5,846 bases of DNA, taken from Alphaproteobacteria bacterium (GTDB taxonomy: Bacteria; Pseudomonadota; Alphaproteobacteria; Acetobacterales; Acetobacteraceae). How positions within the stretch are numbered: the first letter of the stretch is position 1; the number at the start of each line of letters is the position of its first letter. Of this stretch, positions 1 to 5,195 are shown piece by piece. The DNA lies in NCBI GenBank assembly GCA_013298245.1, contig JAAFHD010000247.1:1-5846 (forward strand), written 5' to 3'. The position numbers were made by a program, and so were the translations under genes. A model generated the notes under the pieces. It saw nothing but the letters and a program-made list of their open reading frames with translations. It made no database searches and was not told the origin of the DNA.

Positions 1-169
1 CATGGTCACCGCAATCGACATGCGGGGTGAAGCTGGCCTTGTGCTTGCCGCGCAGGCGGTTGGCGATGATGGTGGCAAGGCGCCCGAGAACGAGGCCTTC
101 GGCATCCACCACCACCCAGGCCTTCTGCACATCGGCAGGCTTGATGGAACGGGTTTGCGTGCTGAGCAT
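1..169 (-). CDS. rplM: Large ribosomal subunit protein L13 (uL13), N-terminal part, cut by window edge
   Basis: L13 is a 23S rRNA-binding protein of the 50S subunit that acts early in ribosome assembly in the cytoplasm. Reading leftward from the ATG at 169-167 gives 56 codons before the window ends. The peptide has the L13 pattern in order: W18-V-V-V-D-A-E-G (residues 18-25), V-L-G-R-L-A (27-32) and [17 protein letters not shown] (40-56). Family members usually have about 140-160 residues, so roughly two thirds lie beyond base 1; rpsI commonly follows, but this cannot be seen here. The start is fixed by the family's usual N-terminal length. The upstream sequence GAAAGA is only a modest ribosome binding site. 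The gene is divergent from the receptor gene at 313, and a promoter candidate lies at 206-234. Identity is very secure; the only truncation is the window edge. Confidence 0.96.
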   Translation of the reverse strand, partial: MLSTQTRSIKPADVQKAWVVVDAEGLVLGRLATIIANRLRGKHKASFTPHVDCGDH

Positions 170-205
170 TGGTCTTTCGCCAAACAGAAGCGGTTGAAGT
201 GGGCG

Positions 206-234
206 CATATGCCGTGGGCCTTGGGCTGCGTCAA
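206..234 (-). promoter_or_regulatory. Candidate sigma-70-type promoter for rplM
   Basis: On the minus strand, TTGACG (234-229) is followed after 17 bases by CATATG (211-206). The -35 box matches TTGACA at five of six positions; the -10 box is weaker, three of six against TATAAT. A start around base 199 would leave a leader of about 30 bases before the rplM ATG, a normal length. The -35 box lies between the two boxes of the opposed plus-strand promoter candidate, so the two would compete for polymerase. Inferred from sequence only. Confidence 0.45.
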
Positions 235-248
235 GGTGGTATTATAAT
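221..248 (+). promoter_or_regulatory. Candidate promoter for the Bug/TctC receptor gene
   Basis: TTGGGC (221-226) and a perfect TATAAT (243-248) are separated by 16 bases on the plus strand, pointing at the receptor gene at 313. The -10 hexamer sits inside the 18-bp palindrome at 236-253, so a protein bound there would be expected to block this promoter. Expected transcription start is near base 255, giving a leader of about 58 bases. The -35 match is poor, three to four of six, so this is a suggestion rather than a firm call. Confidence 0.4.
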
Positions 249-253
249 ACCAC
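236..253. promoter_or_regulatory. Perfect 18-bp palindrome, likely operator
   Basis: GTGGTATTATAATACCAC reads identically on both strands with no mismatch. It is the most AT-rich spot in a GC-rich window and lies between divergent start codons. The half-site TGGTAT/ATACCA resembles operators of FCD-type GntR regulators, many of which recognise TGGT...ACCA, but that comparison is from memory. It also carries TATAAT on each strand, overlapping at the centre. No GntR gene lies in the window, so a regulator would be encoded elsewhere. The palindrome is seen directly; the operator role is inferred. Confidence 0.6.
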
Positions 254-300
254 AAACCTTGCGCCGGCCGCGCCGCTTCCGCAAGCTGCCGCAAAACCAC

Positions 301-306
301 GGGAGG
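301..306 (+). promoter_or_regulatory. Ribosome binding site fixing the receptor start at 313
   Basis: GGGAGG ends six bases before the ATG at 313. This selects that start over the in-frame ATG at 169, which would overlap the rplM start codon and put 48 extra residues in front of the signal peptide. Confidence 0.7.
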
Positions 307-312
307 ATCGCC

Positions 313-1275
313 ATGACCATCCAACGTCGCGCCATGCTACTGACGCCGCTGGCCGCACCCGCCTTCGCGCAGGCCTGGCCGGCGGGGCAGCAGGTCTCGC
401 TCATCATTCCCTATTCGCCGGGCGGTGCGTCGGATGTGGTGGGGCGCATCGTGCAGGGCGGGCTGCAGAAGCTGGGCGGCACCGTCATCATGGAACACCG
501 CCCGGGTGCGACCACCACGCTGGCGGCGCGGCACGTGCGCGGCGCGCGGCCGGATGGCAACACGCTGCTGCTTGGCACGATCGCCACGTTTTCGCTGGCA
601 CCCAATTTCTTTCGCCAGGCCGGCTATCACCCGTTGGATGATTTCGCGCAGATCGGCCAGGTGACCGAAACGCTGTCGGTGCTGGTCGCGCATCCGCGCT
701 GGCAGAGCCTGGGGCAATTGATGGATGCGGCGCGGGCGCGGCCGGGCCAACTGTCCTACGCATCCTGGGGTGTGGGCAGCACCGCGCATCTGCCGATGCT
801 GGAGCTGCTGAACCGCGCGGGCGCGGACATGCTGCATGTGCCGTATAACGGCGCGCCACCCGCGCTGACGGACACGATCGCGGGGCGCACGGATTGCATG
901 TTCGCGCTGCTGGCCGCGGTGCGTGGGCATCTGGAAGCCGGGCGGCTGCGCCCCTTGGGCATCGTGAACGGCGCGCGAACCGAGGCGCTGCCGGGCGTGC
1001 CCAGCATCGCGGAACAGGGTTTCCCGGGCTTCCGCCACGCGGGTTGGTACAGCCTGCAGGCGCCGCTGGGCACGCCTGCGCCAGTGATCGAGCGCATCCG
1101 GGTGGCCATGCGCGAAACATTGGCGGAGCCCGAAACCATCCGACTGATGCAGCAGAACGGCCTGACGCCGACGCCCGAGGACCAGCAGGGCGAAGCGCCT
1201 TTGCGCGAGCGAATCACGCGCGAATTGGTGCAGTTCCGCGAATTGATGACGCGCGCCGGCTTGCAGCCGGAATAG
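313..1275 (+). CDS. Bug/TctC-family tripartite tricarboxylate transporter substrate-binding protein
   Basis: This is a periplasmic solute receptor of the Bug (TctC) family. Such proteins bind small carboxylates, amino acids or related compounds and hand them to a TctA/TctB permease, or act in sensing. The product has 320 residues, the usual family length. An export signal occupies about residues 1-21: R5-R6-A-M-L-L followed by a short, proline-containing hydrophobic stretch ending A-F-A-Q-A; the paired arginines make Tat export possible. Family motifs follow in order: I-P-Y-S-P-G-G-A-S-D (32-41), E-H-R-P-G-A (61-66, usually E-N-R-P-G-A), D-G-N-T-L-L (81-86), G-V-G-S-T-A-H-L (153-160), H-V-P-Y-N-G-A-P-P-A-L (175-185) and L-P-G-V-P-S-I-A-E-Q-G (227-237). 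No tctA or tctB lies nearby, as is common for expanded Bug families, so the ligand cannot be named. It may be co-transcribed with the VOC gene four bases downstream. Family assignment is firm; substrate unknown. Confidence 0.93.
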   Translation: MTIQRRAMLLTPLAAPAFAQAWPAGQQVSLIIPYSPGGASDVVGRIVQGGLQKLGGTVIMEHRPGATTTLAARHVRGARPDGNTLLLGTIATFSLAPNFFRQAGYHPLDDFAQIGQVTETLSVLVAHPRWQSLGQLMDAARARPGQLSYASWGVGSTAHLPMLELLNRAGADMLHVPYNGAPPALTDTIAGRTDCMFALLAAVRGHLEAGRLRPLGIVNGARTEALPGVPSIAEQGFPGFRHAGWYSLQAPLGTPAPVIERIRVAMRETLAEPETIRLMQQNGLTPTPEDQQGEAPLRERITRELVQFRELMTRAGLQPE

Positions 1276-1279
1276 CGCG

Positions 1280-1672
1280 GTGTTCAGCCATGTTTCGCTC
1301 GGCACCAATGATTTCGGGCGTGCGCTGGTCTTCTATGACGCCGTGCTGGCCGTGCTGGGCATCAAGCGCCTGACCACCTTGCCGGAGCATCCGGCGGCAG
1401 GCTGGGGGCGTGTGGCGGGCCAGCAGCCGCAGCTTTGGGTGACGCGGCCCTATGATGATGGCACGGCCTTGCCAGGCAATGGCCCGATGGTCGCTTTCCA
1501 GGCGGCGGACCGTGCGACAGTCGATGCCGTGCATGCGGCGGCGCTGGCCGCTGGCGGGCGCTGCGAGGGCGCGCCAGGCCCGCGCCCGCTTTACCACCCG
1601 CACTACTACGGTGCCTATTTCCGCGACCTGGACGGCAACAAGTTGCATGTGGTGTGCCGCGCGCCGCCATGA
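1280..1672 (+). CDS. VOC (glyoxalase/bleomycin-resistance fold) family protein
   Basis: This is a 130-residue cytoplasmic protein with the vicinal-oxygen-chelate fold, whose members include glyoxalases, ring-cleaving dioxygenases and antibiotic-binding proteins. The first beta-alpha unit is F-S-H4-V-S-L-G-T-N-D-F...A-L-V-F-Y-D-A-V-L (2-23). The closing strand carries H-P-H-Y-Y-G-A-Y-F-R-D-L-D-G-N-K-L (106-122). His4 fits the usual first metal ligand. The final glutamate normally seen after G-N-K is His123 here, and the mid-domain ligand position reads P-M-V-A-F (69-73) with Met instead of His, so standard metal binding is doubtful. The start is GTG; an ATG at 1290 is in another frame and would miss the first strand. 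A weak GGAA lies at 1269-1272. Four bases separate it from the receptor stop, so one transcript is likely. Fold confident; reaction unknown. Confidence 0.85.
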   Translation: MFSHVSLGTNDFGRALVFYDAVLAVLGIKRLTTLPEHPAAGWGRVAGQQPQLWVTRPYDDGTALPGNGPMVAFQAADRATVDAVHAAALAAGGRCEGAPGPRPLYHPHYYGAYFRDLDGNKLHVVCRAPP

Positions 1673-1685
1673 CGCCCGTCAGGCG
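1665..1685. terminator. Weak stem-loop over the convergent stop codons of the VOC and TetR genes
   Basis: CGCC (1665-1668) and TGAC (1670-1673) can pair with GTCA (1678-1681) and GGCG (1682-1685), leaving A1669 bulged and a four-base loop. It spans both stop codons of the convergent genes, whose gap is only six bases, so it could serve both directions. No T-tract follows on either strand, and stop codons facing each other create part of this symmetry by chance. Low confidence. Confidence 0.25.
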
Positions 1686-2296
1686 CGCGCGCGGAAGGTG
1701 AGATAGCCCAGCACCGCGCGCAGCACCCGCGCCTCCAGCGCCGCGCGCGGCGATTGCGCGGCGGCGCCATCGATGATGCCGCGCGCCATCGCGATGCAGT
1801 CCGCCGCCGCTTGCGCGTGGTCGCGCGGGGCGATGGCCGCGCGGTGCAGTTGGAACACGGTGATGACGGCGGCCGCCATGCCGCGCGTGAGCGCTGTGGC
1901 GGTGGCATCAGGTGGCAAGCGCTGTTCCTCCGCGTCCAGCAGGCGCGCCAGGCGTTCGCGGCCAAGCTGCTGGCCGACGGCCGCGCTGACCAACGGTTTG
2001 ATGTCGGCCGCCAGGCTGCGCCCACGCGCGCGCGCGGCTGCGGCCAGCACGGCATCATGCAGCGCCTGGTTCTCGCGCCGGATCAGGGCTGCGATCAGCG
2101 CGTCGCGGCCGGGGAAGTATTGGTAGAGCGAGCCGATGCTGGCACCCGCGCGTTCCGCCACCGCATTGGTGTTGCAGGCGGCAAGCCCGCGTTCTTCCAG
2201 AATGCGAGCAGCGGCTTCCAGCATGGCATCGACCAGTGCCGCCGATCGCGCCTGGCGCGGCGTTTTTCTTGGGCTCAGTGGATCGGGCTTGGGCAT
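1679..2296 (-). CDS. TetR/AcrR-family transcriptional regulator
   Basis: This is a 205-residue DNA-binding regulator of the TetR family, which usually represses nearby or divergent genes until a small ligand binds the C-terminal domain. The N-terminal helix-turn-helix is clear: I-L-E-E-R-G-L-A-A (32-40), then N-T-N-A-V-A-E-R-A-G-A-S-I-G-S-L-Y-Q-Y-F (42-61), then R-D-A-L-I-A-A-L (64-71). The rest is alanine-rich helix (about 80-200), as expected for the ligand and dimer domain. I chose the ATG at 2296. The in-frame ATG at 2326 would add ten residues but lies in the middle of the palindrome at 2318-2335, which is better read as operator. GAGAGG lies very close to the chosen ATG, so the start is not fully settled. 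The gene diverges from the darcynin gene, its likely target, and it probably also controls itself. The ligand is unknown. Confidence 0.92.
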   Translation of the reverse strand: MPKPDPLSPRKTPRQARSAALVDAMLEAAARILEERGLAACNTNAVAERAGASIGSLYQYFPGRDALIAALIRRENQALHDAVLAAAARARGRSLAADIKPLVSAAVGQQLGRERLARLLDAEEQRLPPDATATALTRGMAAAVITVFQLHRAAIAPRDHAQAAADCIAMARGIIDGAAAQSPRAALEARVLRAVLGYLTFRARA

Positions 2297-2317
2297 GGCC
2301 TCTCGCGAGTAGCGGAA

Positions 2318-2335
2318 TGCGAGCATTTGCTCACA
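2318..2335. promoter_or_regulatory. Imperfect palindrome between tetR-type gene and darcynin gene, candidate TetR operator
   Basis: TGCGAGCA-TT-TGCTCACA has two eight-base arms that match as inverted repeats at seven of eight positions, around a two-base centre. It lies in the 78-base gap between divergent genes (2297-2374), the usual place for a TetR operator. On the minus strand TTGTGA (2336-2331) with GCTACT (2313-2308) at 17-base spacing could be a weak promoter for the regulator, overlapping the palindrome and consistent with autoregulation. An operator role is inferred. Confidence 0.55.
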
Positions 2336-2361
2336 ATTCGCGGGCGGCGATCAAGCCGCGC

Positions 2362-2368
2362 AGGAGAG
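2362..2368 (+). promoter_or_regulatory. Strong ribosome binding site for the darcynin gene
   Basis: AGGAGAG ends six bases before the ATG at 2375. It fixes that start, although the same frame stays open upstream to 1754 across the antisense of the TetR gene. Confidence 0.8.
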
Positions 2369-2374
2369 ACACCG

Positions 2375-2704
2375 ATGTTCACCATCTTCATGCTGCTGAA
2401 GACCACGCCCACCTGGCTGGCCAAATCCCCGCCCGAGCGCTTCGCTTTCGTCGATGAAGTGATCCGCCCGCTGCTGCGCGACAACCCCGAAGTGAAGCTG
2501 CGCTTCTTCGAATCCGAAGGCTTCAACGCCCGCACCTCGGACATCGCGATGTGGCAGACGGACAGCCTTTCCGCCTGGCAGGCCGTGGTGGAAAAGCTGC
2601 GCGAGACCGCCTTCTGGGACCGCTACTTCCAGGTCACGGAAATCCTGCCCGCGGTCGAGAACGCCTTCGCCGCGCATTACGGCGTCGCACCCTTGGCGGG
2701 TTAG
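2375..2704 (+). CDS. Darcynin-family small protein of unknown function
   Basis: The product is a 109-residue protein with no signal peptide or membrane segment, so probably cytoplasmic. It resembles the darcynin family, small proteins of about 100 residues without a known biochemical role, by my recollection of the family pattern. The pattern here is M-F-T-I-F-M-L-L-K-T-T-P-T-W-L (1-15), R-P-L-L-R-D (31-36), V-K-L-R-F-F-E-S-E-G-F-N-A-R-T-S-D-I-A-M-W (40-60) and Y-F-Q-V-T-E-I-L-P-A-V-E-N-A-F (84-98). The alternation of strands and helices would suit a ferredoxin-like or dimeric alpha-beta-barrel fold, but that is only inferred. A TetR gene is divergent from it and a candidate operator lies in the gap, so it is probably a regulated response gene. 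It ends 23 bases before the dehydratase gene, which suggests one transcript. The coding call is firm; the family name is less so. Confidence 0.75.
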   Translation: MFTIFMLLKTTPTWLAKSPPERFAFVDEVIRPLLRDNPEVKLRFFESEGFNARTSDIAMWQTDSLSAWQAVVEKLRETAFWDRYFQVTEILPAVENAFAAHYGVAPLAG

Positions 2705-2727
2705 CGCGGCCCGCGCAGACTGCGCCC

Positions 2728-4422
2728 ATGAGCAACGAACCCCATGGCCTCGCGCGCAATGCCTCCAACTATGGCGATCGGGAGCTGGCGCTGTATCTGC
2801 GCCGCTCCTTCGCCGCATCGATGGGCTATTCGCGCGATGCGCTGTCGCGCCGCACCGTCGGCATCGCGGACACCGCGTCCGATCTGAACAATTGCCACCG
2901 CTCCATCCCCGATTTGATCGAGGCGGTGAAGCGCGGCGTCATGCTGGAAGGCGGGCTGCCGCTGGCCTTTCCGACCGTGTCGTTGTGCGAGCCGTCGCTG
3001 ACGCCGTGCTCCATGCATTTCCGCAACCTGATGGCGCTGGACACGGAGGCGATGGTCAGCGCGCAGCCGCTGGATTCCGTGGTGCTGGTGGGTGGCTGCG
3101 ACAAGACGGTGCCGGCGCAGCTGATGGCCGCGATCAGCGCGGATGTGCCGGCGGTGATGCTGGTGACCGGCCCGATGTCGGCCAATCGCTACATGGGTGA
3201 ACGTCTGGCGGCGTGTACCGATTGCCGGCGCTTCTGGTCGCAATACCGCGCCGGCAATGTCAGCGCCGAACGCATCGCGGTCATCGAGGAACAACTGGCC
3301 GCAACCGCCGGCACCTGCGGCGTGATGGGCACCGCCAGCACCATGGCCTGCGTGGTTGCGGCGCTCGGCTTCATGCCGCTGGAGGGTGCGAGCGCACCCG
3401 CCGTGCATGCCGACCGCCTGCGCATCGCCGAAGCCGCAGGGCGGCTTTGCATGTCCAAGACTCTGCGCCGGCCTTCGGAGGTGATGAGCCTGAAGGCGCT
3501 TGAGAACGGCATGCGCGTGATCCTCGCACTTGGTGGTTCCACCAATGCCGTGGTGCACCTGGCCGCCATCGCCGGCCGTGCCGGGCTGGAATTCGACCTG
3601 AAGCGCTTCGATGCGATGAGCGACGAGACGCCCGTGCTGGTGGACCTGAAGCCCACCGGCGATGGCTATATGGAAGATTTTCACTATGCCGGCGGCATGC
3701 GCGCGTTGCTGTGGGAATTGCGTGATCTGCTGCATCTGGACGCGACGGATTATGAGGGGCGGACGCTGGGTGAACGCATTGGCGCCGAAGCACCTTGGGT
3801 GGACCGCGCCTATATCCGCGCACGGGAAACGCCGGTCTCCGCGGTGGGCGGGTTGGTCACGCTGTATGGTTCGCTCGCACCCGATGGCGCCATCCTGAAG
3901 CGCAGCGCCGCGACACCATCGCTGTTCGAACATGAGGCCGAATGCCTGGTCTTCGACGGGCTGGAAGACCTCGCCGCGCGCATCGACGGCGATGATCTGC
4001 CGGTGACGCCCAACACCATCCTGATCCTGAAGAATGCCGGCCCGCTGTCGCCCTATGGCATGCCAGAGGCGGGGCATTTGCCCATTCCGCAAAAGCTCGC
4101 GCGTGCGGGCGTGAAGGACATGGTGCGCATGTCCGATTGCCGCATGTCCGGCACGGCCTATGGCACGGTGGTGCTGCACATCGCGCCGGAGGCCGCGGCG
4201 GGTGGGCCGCTGGCGCTGGTGGAAAGTGGCGATCGCGTGCGGCTGTCGATCAAGAACCGCAGCCTGGACCTGCTGGTGGATGAAGCAACGCTGGCAGCGC
4301 GGCGCGCGCGCTGGTCACCGCGCGCACGCCCGGCCCGCGGCTGGGACCGCTTGGTGCATGACCAGGTGCTGCAGGCGCCGCGTGGTGCGGATTTGCGCTT
4401 CCTGACCGCGTCCGGCGAATAG
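2728..4422 (+). CDS. IlvD/Edd-family dehydratase, sugar-acid (arabinonate/xylonate-type) clade
   Basis: This is a 564-residue cytoplasmic iron-sulfur dehydratase. The family removes water from 2,3-dihydroxy acids or aldonic acids to give 2-keto-3-deoxy acids. Three cysteines suited to a [2Fe-2S] cluster are C56 (D-L-N-N-C-H-R), C124 (G-G-C-D-K-T) and C197 (G-T-C-G-V-M-G-T). Their spacings, 68 and 73, equal those I recall for Rhizobium L-arabinonate dehydratase (59, 127, 200). E88, D125, K126 (the lysine carboxylated in relatives) and E447 fit the Mg site, and S474 in S-D-C-R-M-S-G-T fits the catalytic serine. All key residues are present and the length is normal. The motif G-T-C-G-V-M-G-T differs from true IlvD, so branched-chain amino acid synthesis is unlikely and I give no symbol. 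The start has a poor ribosome binding site, so translation may depend on the darcynin gene 23 bases upstream. No aldolase or dehydrogenase is nearby; the substrate is unknown. Confidence 0.92.
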   Translation: MSNEPHGLARNASNYGDRELALYLRRSFAASMGYSRDALSRRTVGIADTASDLNNCHRSIPDLIEAVKRGVMLEGGLPLAFPTVSLCEPSLTPCSMHFRNLMALDTEAMVSAQPLDSVVLVGGCDKTVPAQLMAAISADVPAVMLVTGPMSANRYMGERLAACTDCRRFWSQYRAGNVSAERIAVIEEQLAATAGTCGVMGTASTMACVVAALGFMPLEGASAPAVHADRLRIAEAAGRLCMSKTLRRPSEVMSLKALENGMRVILALGGSTNAVVHLAAIAGRAGLEFDLKRFDAMSDETPVLVDLKPTGDGYMEDFHYAGGMRALLWELRDLLHLDATDYEGRTLGERIGAEAPWVDRAYIRARETPVSAVGGLVTLYGSLAPDGAILKRSAATPSLFEHEAECLVFDGLEDLAARIDGDDLPVTPNTILILKNAGPLSPYGMPEAGHLPIPQKLARAGVKDMVRMSDCRMSGTAYGTVVLHIAPEAAAGGPLALVESGDRVRLSIKNRSLDLLVDEATLAARRARWSPRARPARGWDRLVHDQVLQAPRGADLRFLTASGE

Positions 4423-5139
4423 CTACGCCGGGCTTGAGGGCAGGTCCGCGATCTCGCGGATCAGCTTGCGCCGCACCGCCGTGCCAAACGCATCAAAATC
4501 CTCCGCCACGATCATGAAACTGCCGGGGCCGCCGATCACATAGGTCTGGAAATACTGGTCCAGCGGAATGGGCGGTGGGCGGCCGAAGGTTGGGCGGTCA
4601 TTGATGATGGGCAGGCCGTTGATGACGATGCCGTCCGCCACCGCTTCGTCACGCGCGCGGTCGGCGGGGCGGCCGGAATTGTTCACGCCATCGCCTGATA
4701 CGTCGATCACGCGCCGCGTGCCTTCATAGGGACATTCCGCCAGCATGCGGCGGGAGAAATCGATGCCGCCGGAAATGCTGGTCCAGGAGAGGGAGGCGCG
4801 CGGCGCCTCGGCCAGCGCGTCGGACCAGGCATGCGCGTCGCGGGCGGTGGCGATGCGCGTCCAGGGGATGACCAGGCGCTGGTATTCGAAGCCGGCCCAT
4901 TCGACATAGGCCACCGCGATGGAGCCGATCATGCCGCGGCCGATGGCTTCCACCACGCGCGGGTCGGTCACGCCATTGCGGTAGCCTTCGCGTTGCAGCC
5001 GCGCCTCGTCCTCGTCGATGGAACGGGAGACATCGACGGCGAGGACGAGTTGCAGATCGACCGGTTCGGTGGCGCGGGCGGTGGTGGCCAAGGGGGCGGC
5101 CATTGCGGCGCTGGCGGCGAGCAGGGAACGGCGGCGCAT
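4423..5139 (-). CDS. Exported DUF1194 (von Willebrand A-like) protein
   Basis: This is a 238-residue exported protein with a von Willebrand factor A fold of the DUF1194 type; no biochemical role is known to me. The signal peptide covers about residues 1-23: M-R-R-R-S-L-L, an alanine-rich core, then a likely cut after A-R-A; the arginines before S-L-L make Tat export plausible. The metal-binding MIDAS is intact: D36-V-S38-R-S40, a Thr/Ser near 120-121 (S-W-T-S-I-S-G-G) and D150 in V-S-G-D-G-V-N-N. No C-terminal membrane anchor is visible, so a soluble periplasmic location is expected. I chose the ATG at 5139 because GGAG (5150-5147) sits seven bases upstream and the signal peptide then starts cleanly; an in-frame ATG at 5166 would cross the hairpin at 5156-5179. 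Its stop abuts that of the convergent dehydratase. The alaS gene lies 56 bases upstream on the same strand. Confidence 0.9.
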   Translation of the reverse strand: MRRRSLLAASAAMAAPLATTARATEPVDLQLVLAVDVSRSIDEDEARLQREGYRNGVTDPRVVEAIGRGMIGSIAVAYVEWAGFEYQRLVIPWTRIATARDAHAWSDALAEAPRASLSWTSISGGIDFSRRMLAECPYEGTRRVIDVSGDGVNNSGRPADRARDEAVADGIVINGLPIINDRPTFGRPPPIPLDQYFQTYVIGGPGSFMIVAEDFDAFGTAVRRKLIREIADLPSSPA

Positions 5140-5146
5140 GGGGTTG

Positions 5147-5150
5147 CTCC
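5147..5150 (-). promoter_or_regulatory. Ribosome binding site fixing the DUF1194 start at 5139
   Basis: GGAG on the minus strand lies seven bases before the ATG at 5139 and just after the hairpin at 5156-5179. It favours this start over the upstream in-frame ATG at 5166. Confidence 0.6.
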
Positions 5151-5155
5151 GGCTG

Positions 5156-5179
5156 GGACAGCGCAAGCTTGCGCTGTCC
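5156..5179. terminator. 24-base perfect palindrome after alaS, candidate transcription terminator or processing hairpin
   Basis: The half-arm GGACAGCGCAAG is followed directly by its exact reverse complement, so RNA from either strand can form a 10-bp GC-rich stem with the four-base loop AGCU. It begins 16 bases after the alaS stop codon, where a terminator belongs. No T-run follows: the minus strand continues CCAGCC. Classic intrinsic termination is therefore doubtful; 3'-end protection, attenuation before the DUF1194 gene or a DNA-bound dimer are alternatives. The palindrome itself is certain; its role is inferred. Confidence 0.5.
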
Positions 5180-5195
5180 TGCCACGCGCTTGCAA

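Noticed and set aside
170..235. Possible L13 autoregulatory leader RNA before rplM
   Set aside because: The predicted leader is only about 30 bases and shows no convincing conserved stem; I could not support a structured leader.
2..247. Plus-strand frame of 81 codons at the left edge
   Set aside because: It is the antisense of the clear rplM start and then runs through the promoter region, with no support of its own.
488..1120. Second minus-strand frame opposite the receptor gene
   Set aside because: It overlaps both the receptor gene and another antisense frame and has a Pro/Arg/Ala-rich composition without motifs.
337..1308. Long minus-strand open frame (323 codons) opposite the receptor gene
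   Set aside because: It is the antisense shadow of a gene with clear Bug motifs; the peptide is rich in Arg, Gln and His with no recognisable domain, typical of reverse frames in GC-rich DNA.
1682..1693. Alternating GC run near the TetR gene's end
   Set aside because: It encodes the Arg-Ala-Arg-Ala C-terminus of the regulator and is short; no reason to propose a special DNA structure.
1754..2374. In-frame upstream extension of the darcynin gene, giving 316 residues
   Set aside because: The added part is antisense to the TetR gene and has no family pattern, while a strong ribosome binding site marks the ATG at 2375.
2551..2727. In-frame upstream extension of the dehydratase gene
   Set aside because: It overlaps the darcynin coding region in another frame and lacks similarity to dehydratase N-termini; the ATG at 2728 gives a normal family length.
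2701..4179. Long minus-strand open frame (492 codons) opposite the dehydratase gene
   Set aside because: The plus strand encodes a complete IlvD/Edd enzyme with all key residues. The antisense peptide is a low-complexity His/Arg/Gln/Gly-rich product with no family pattern.
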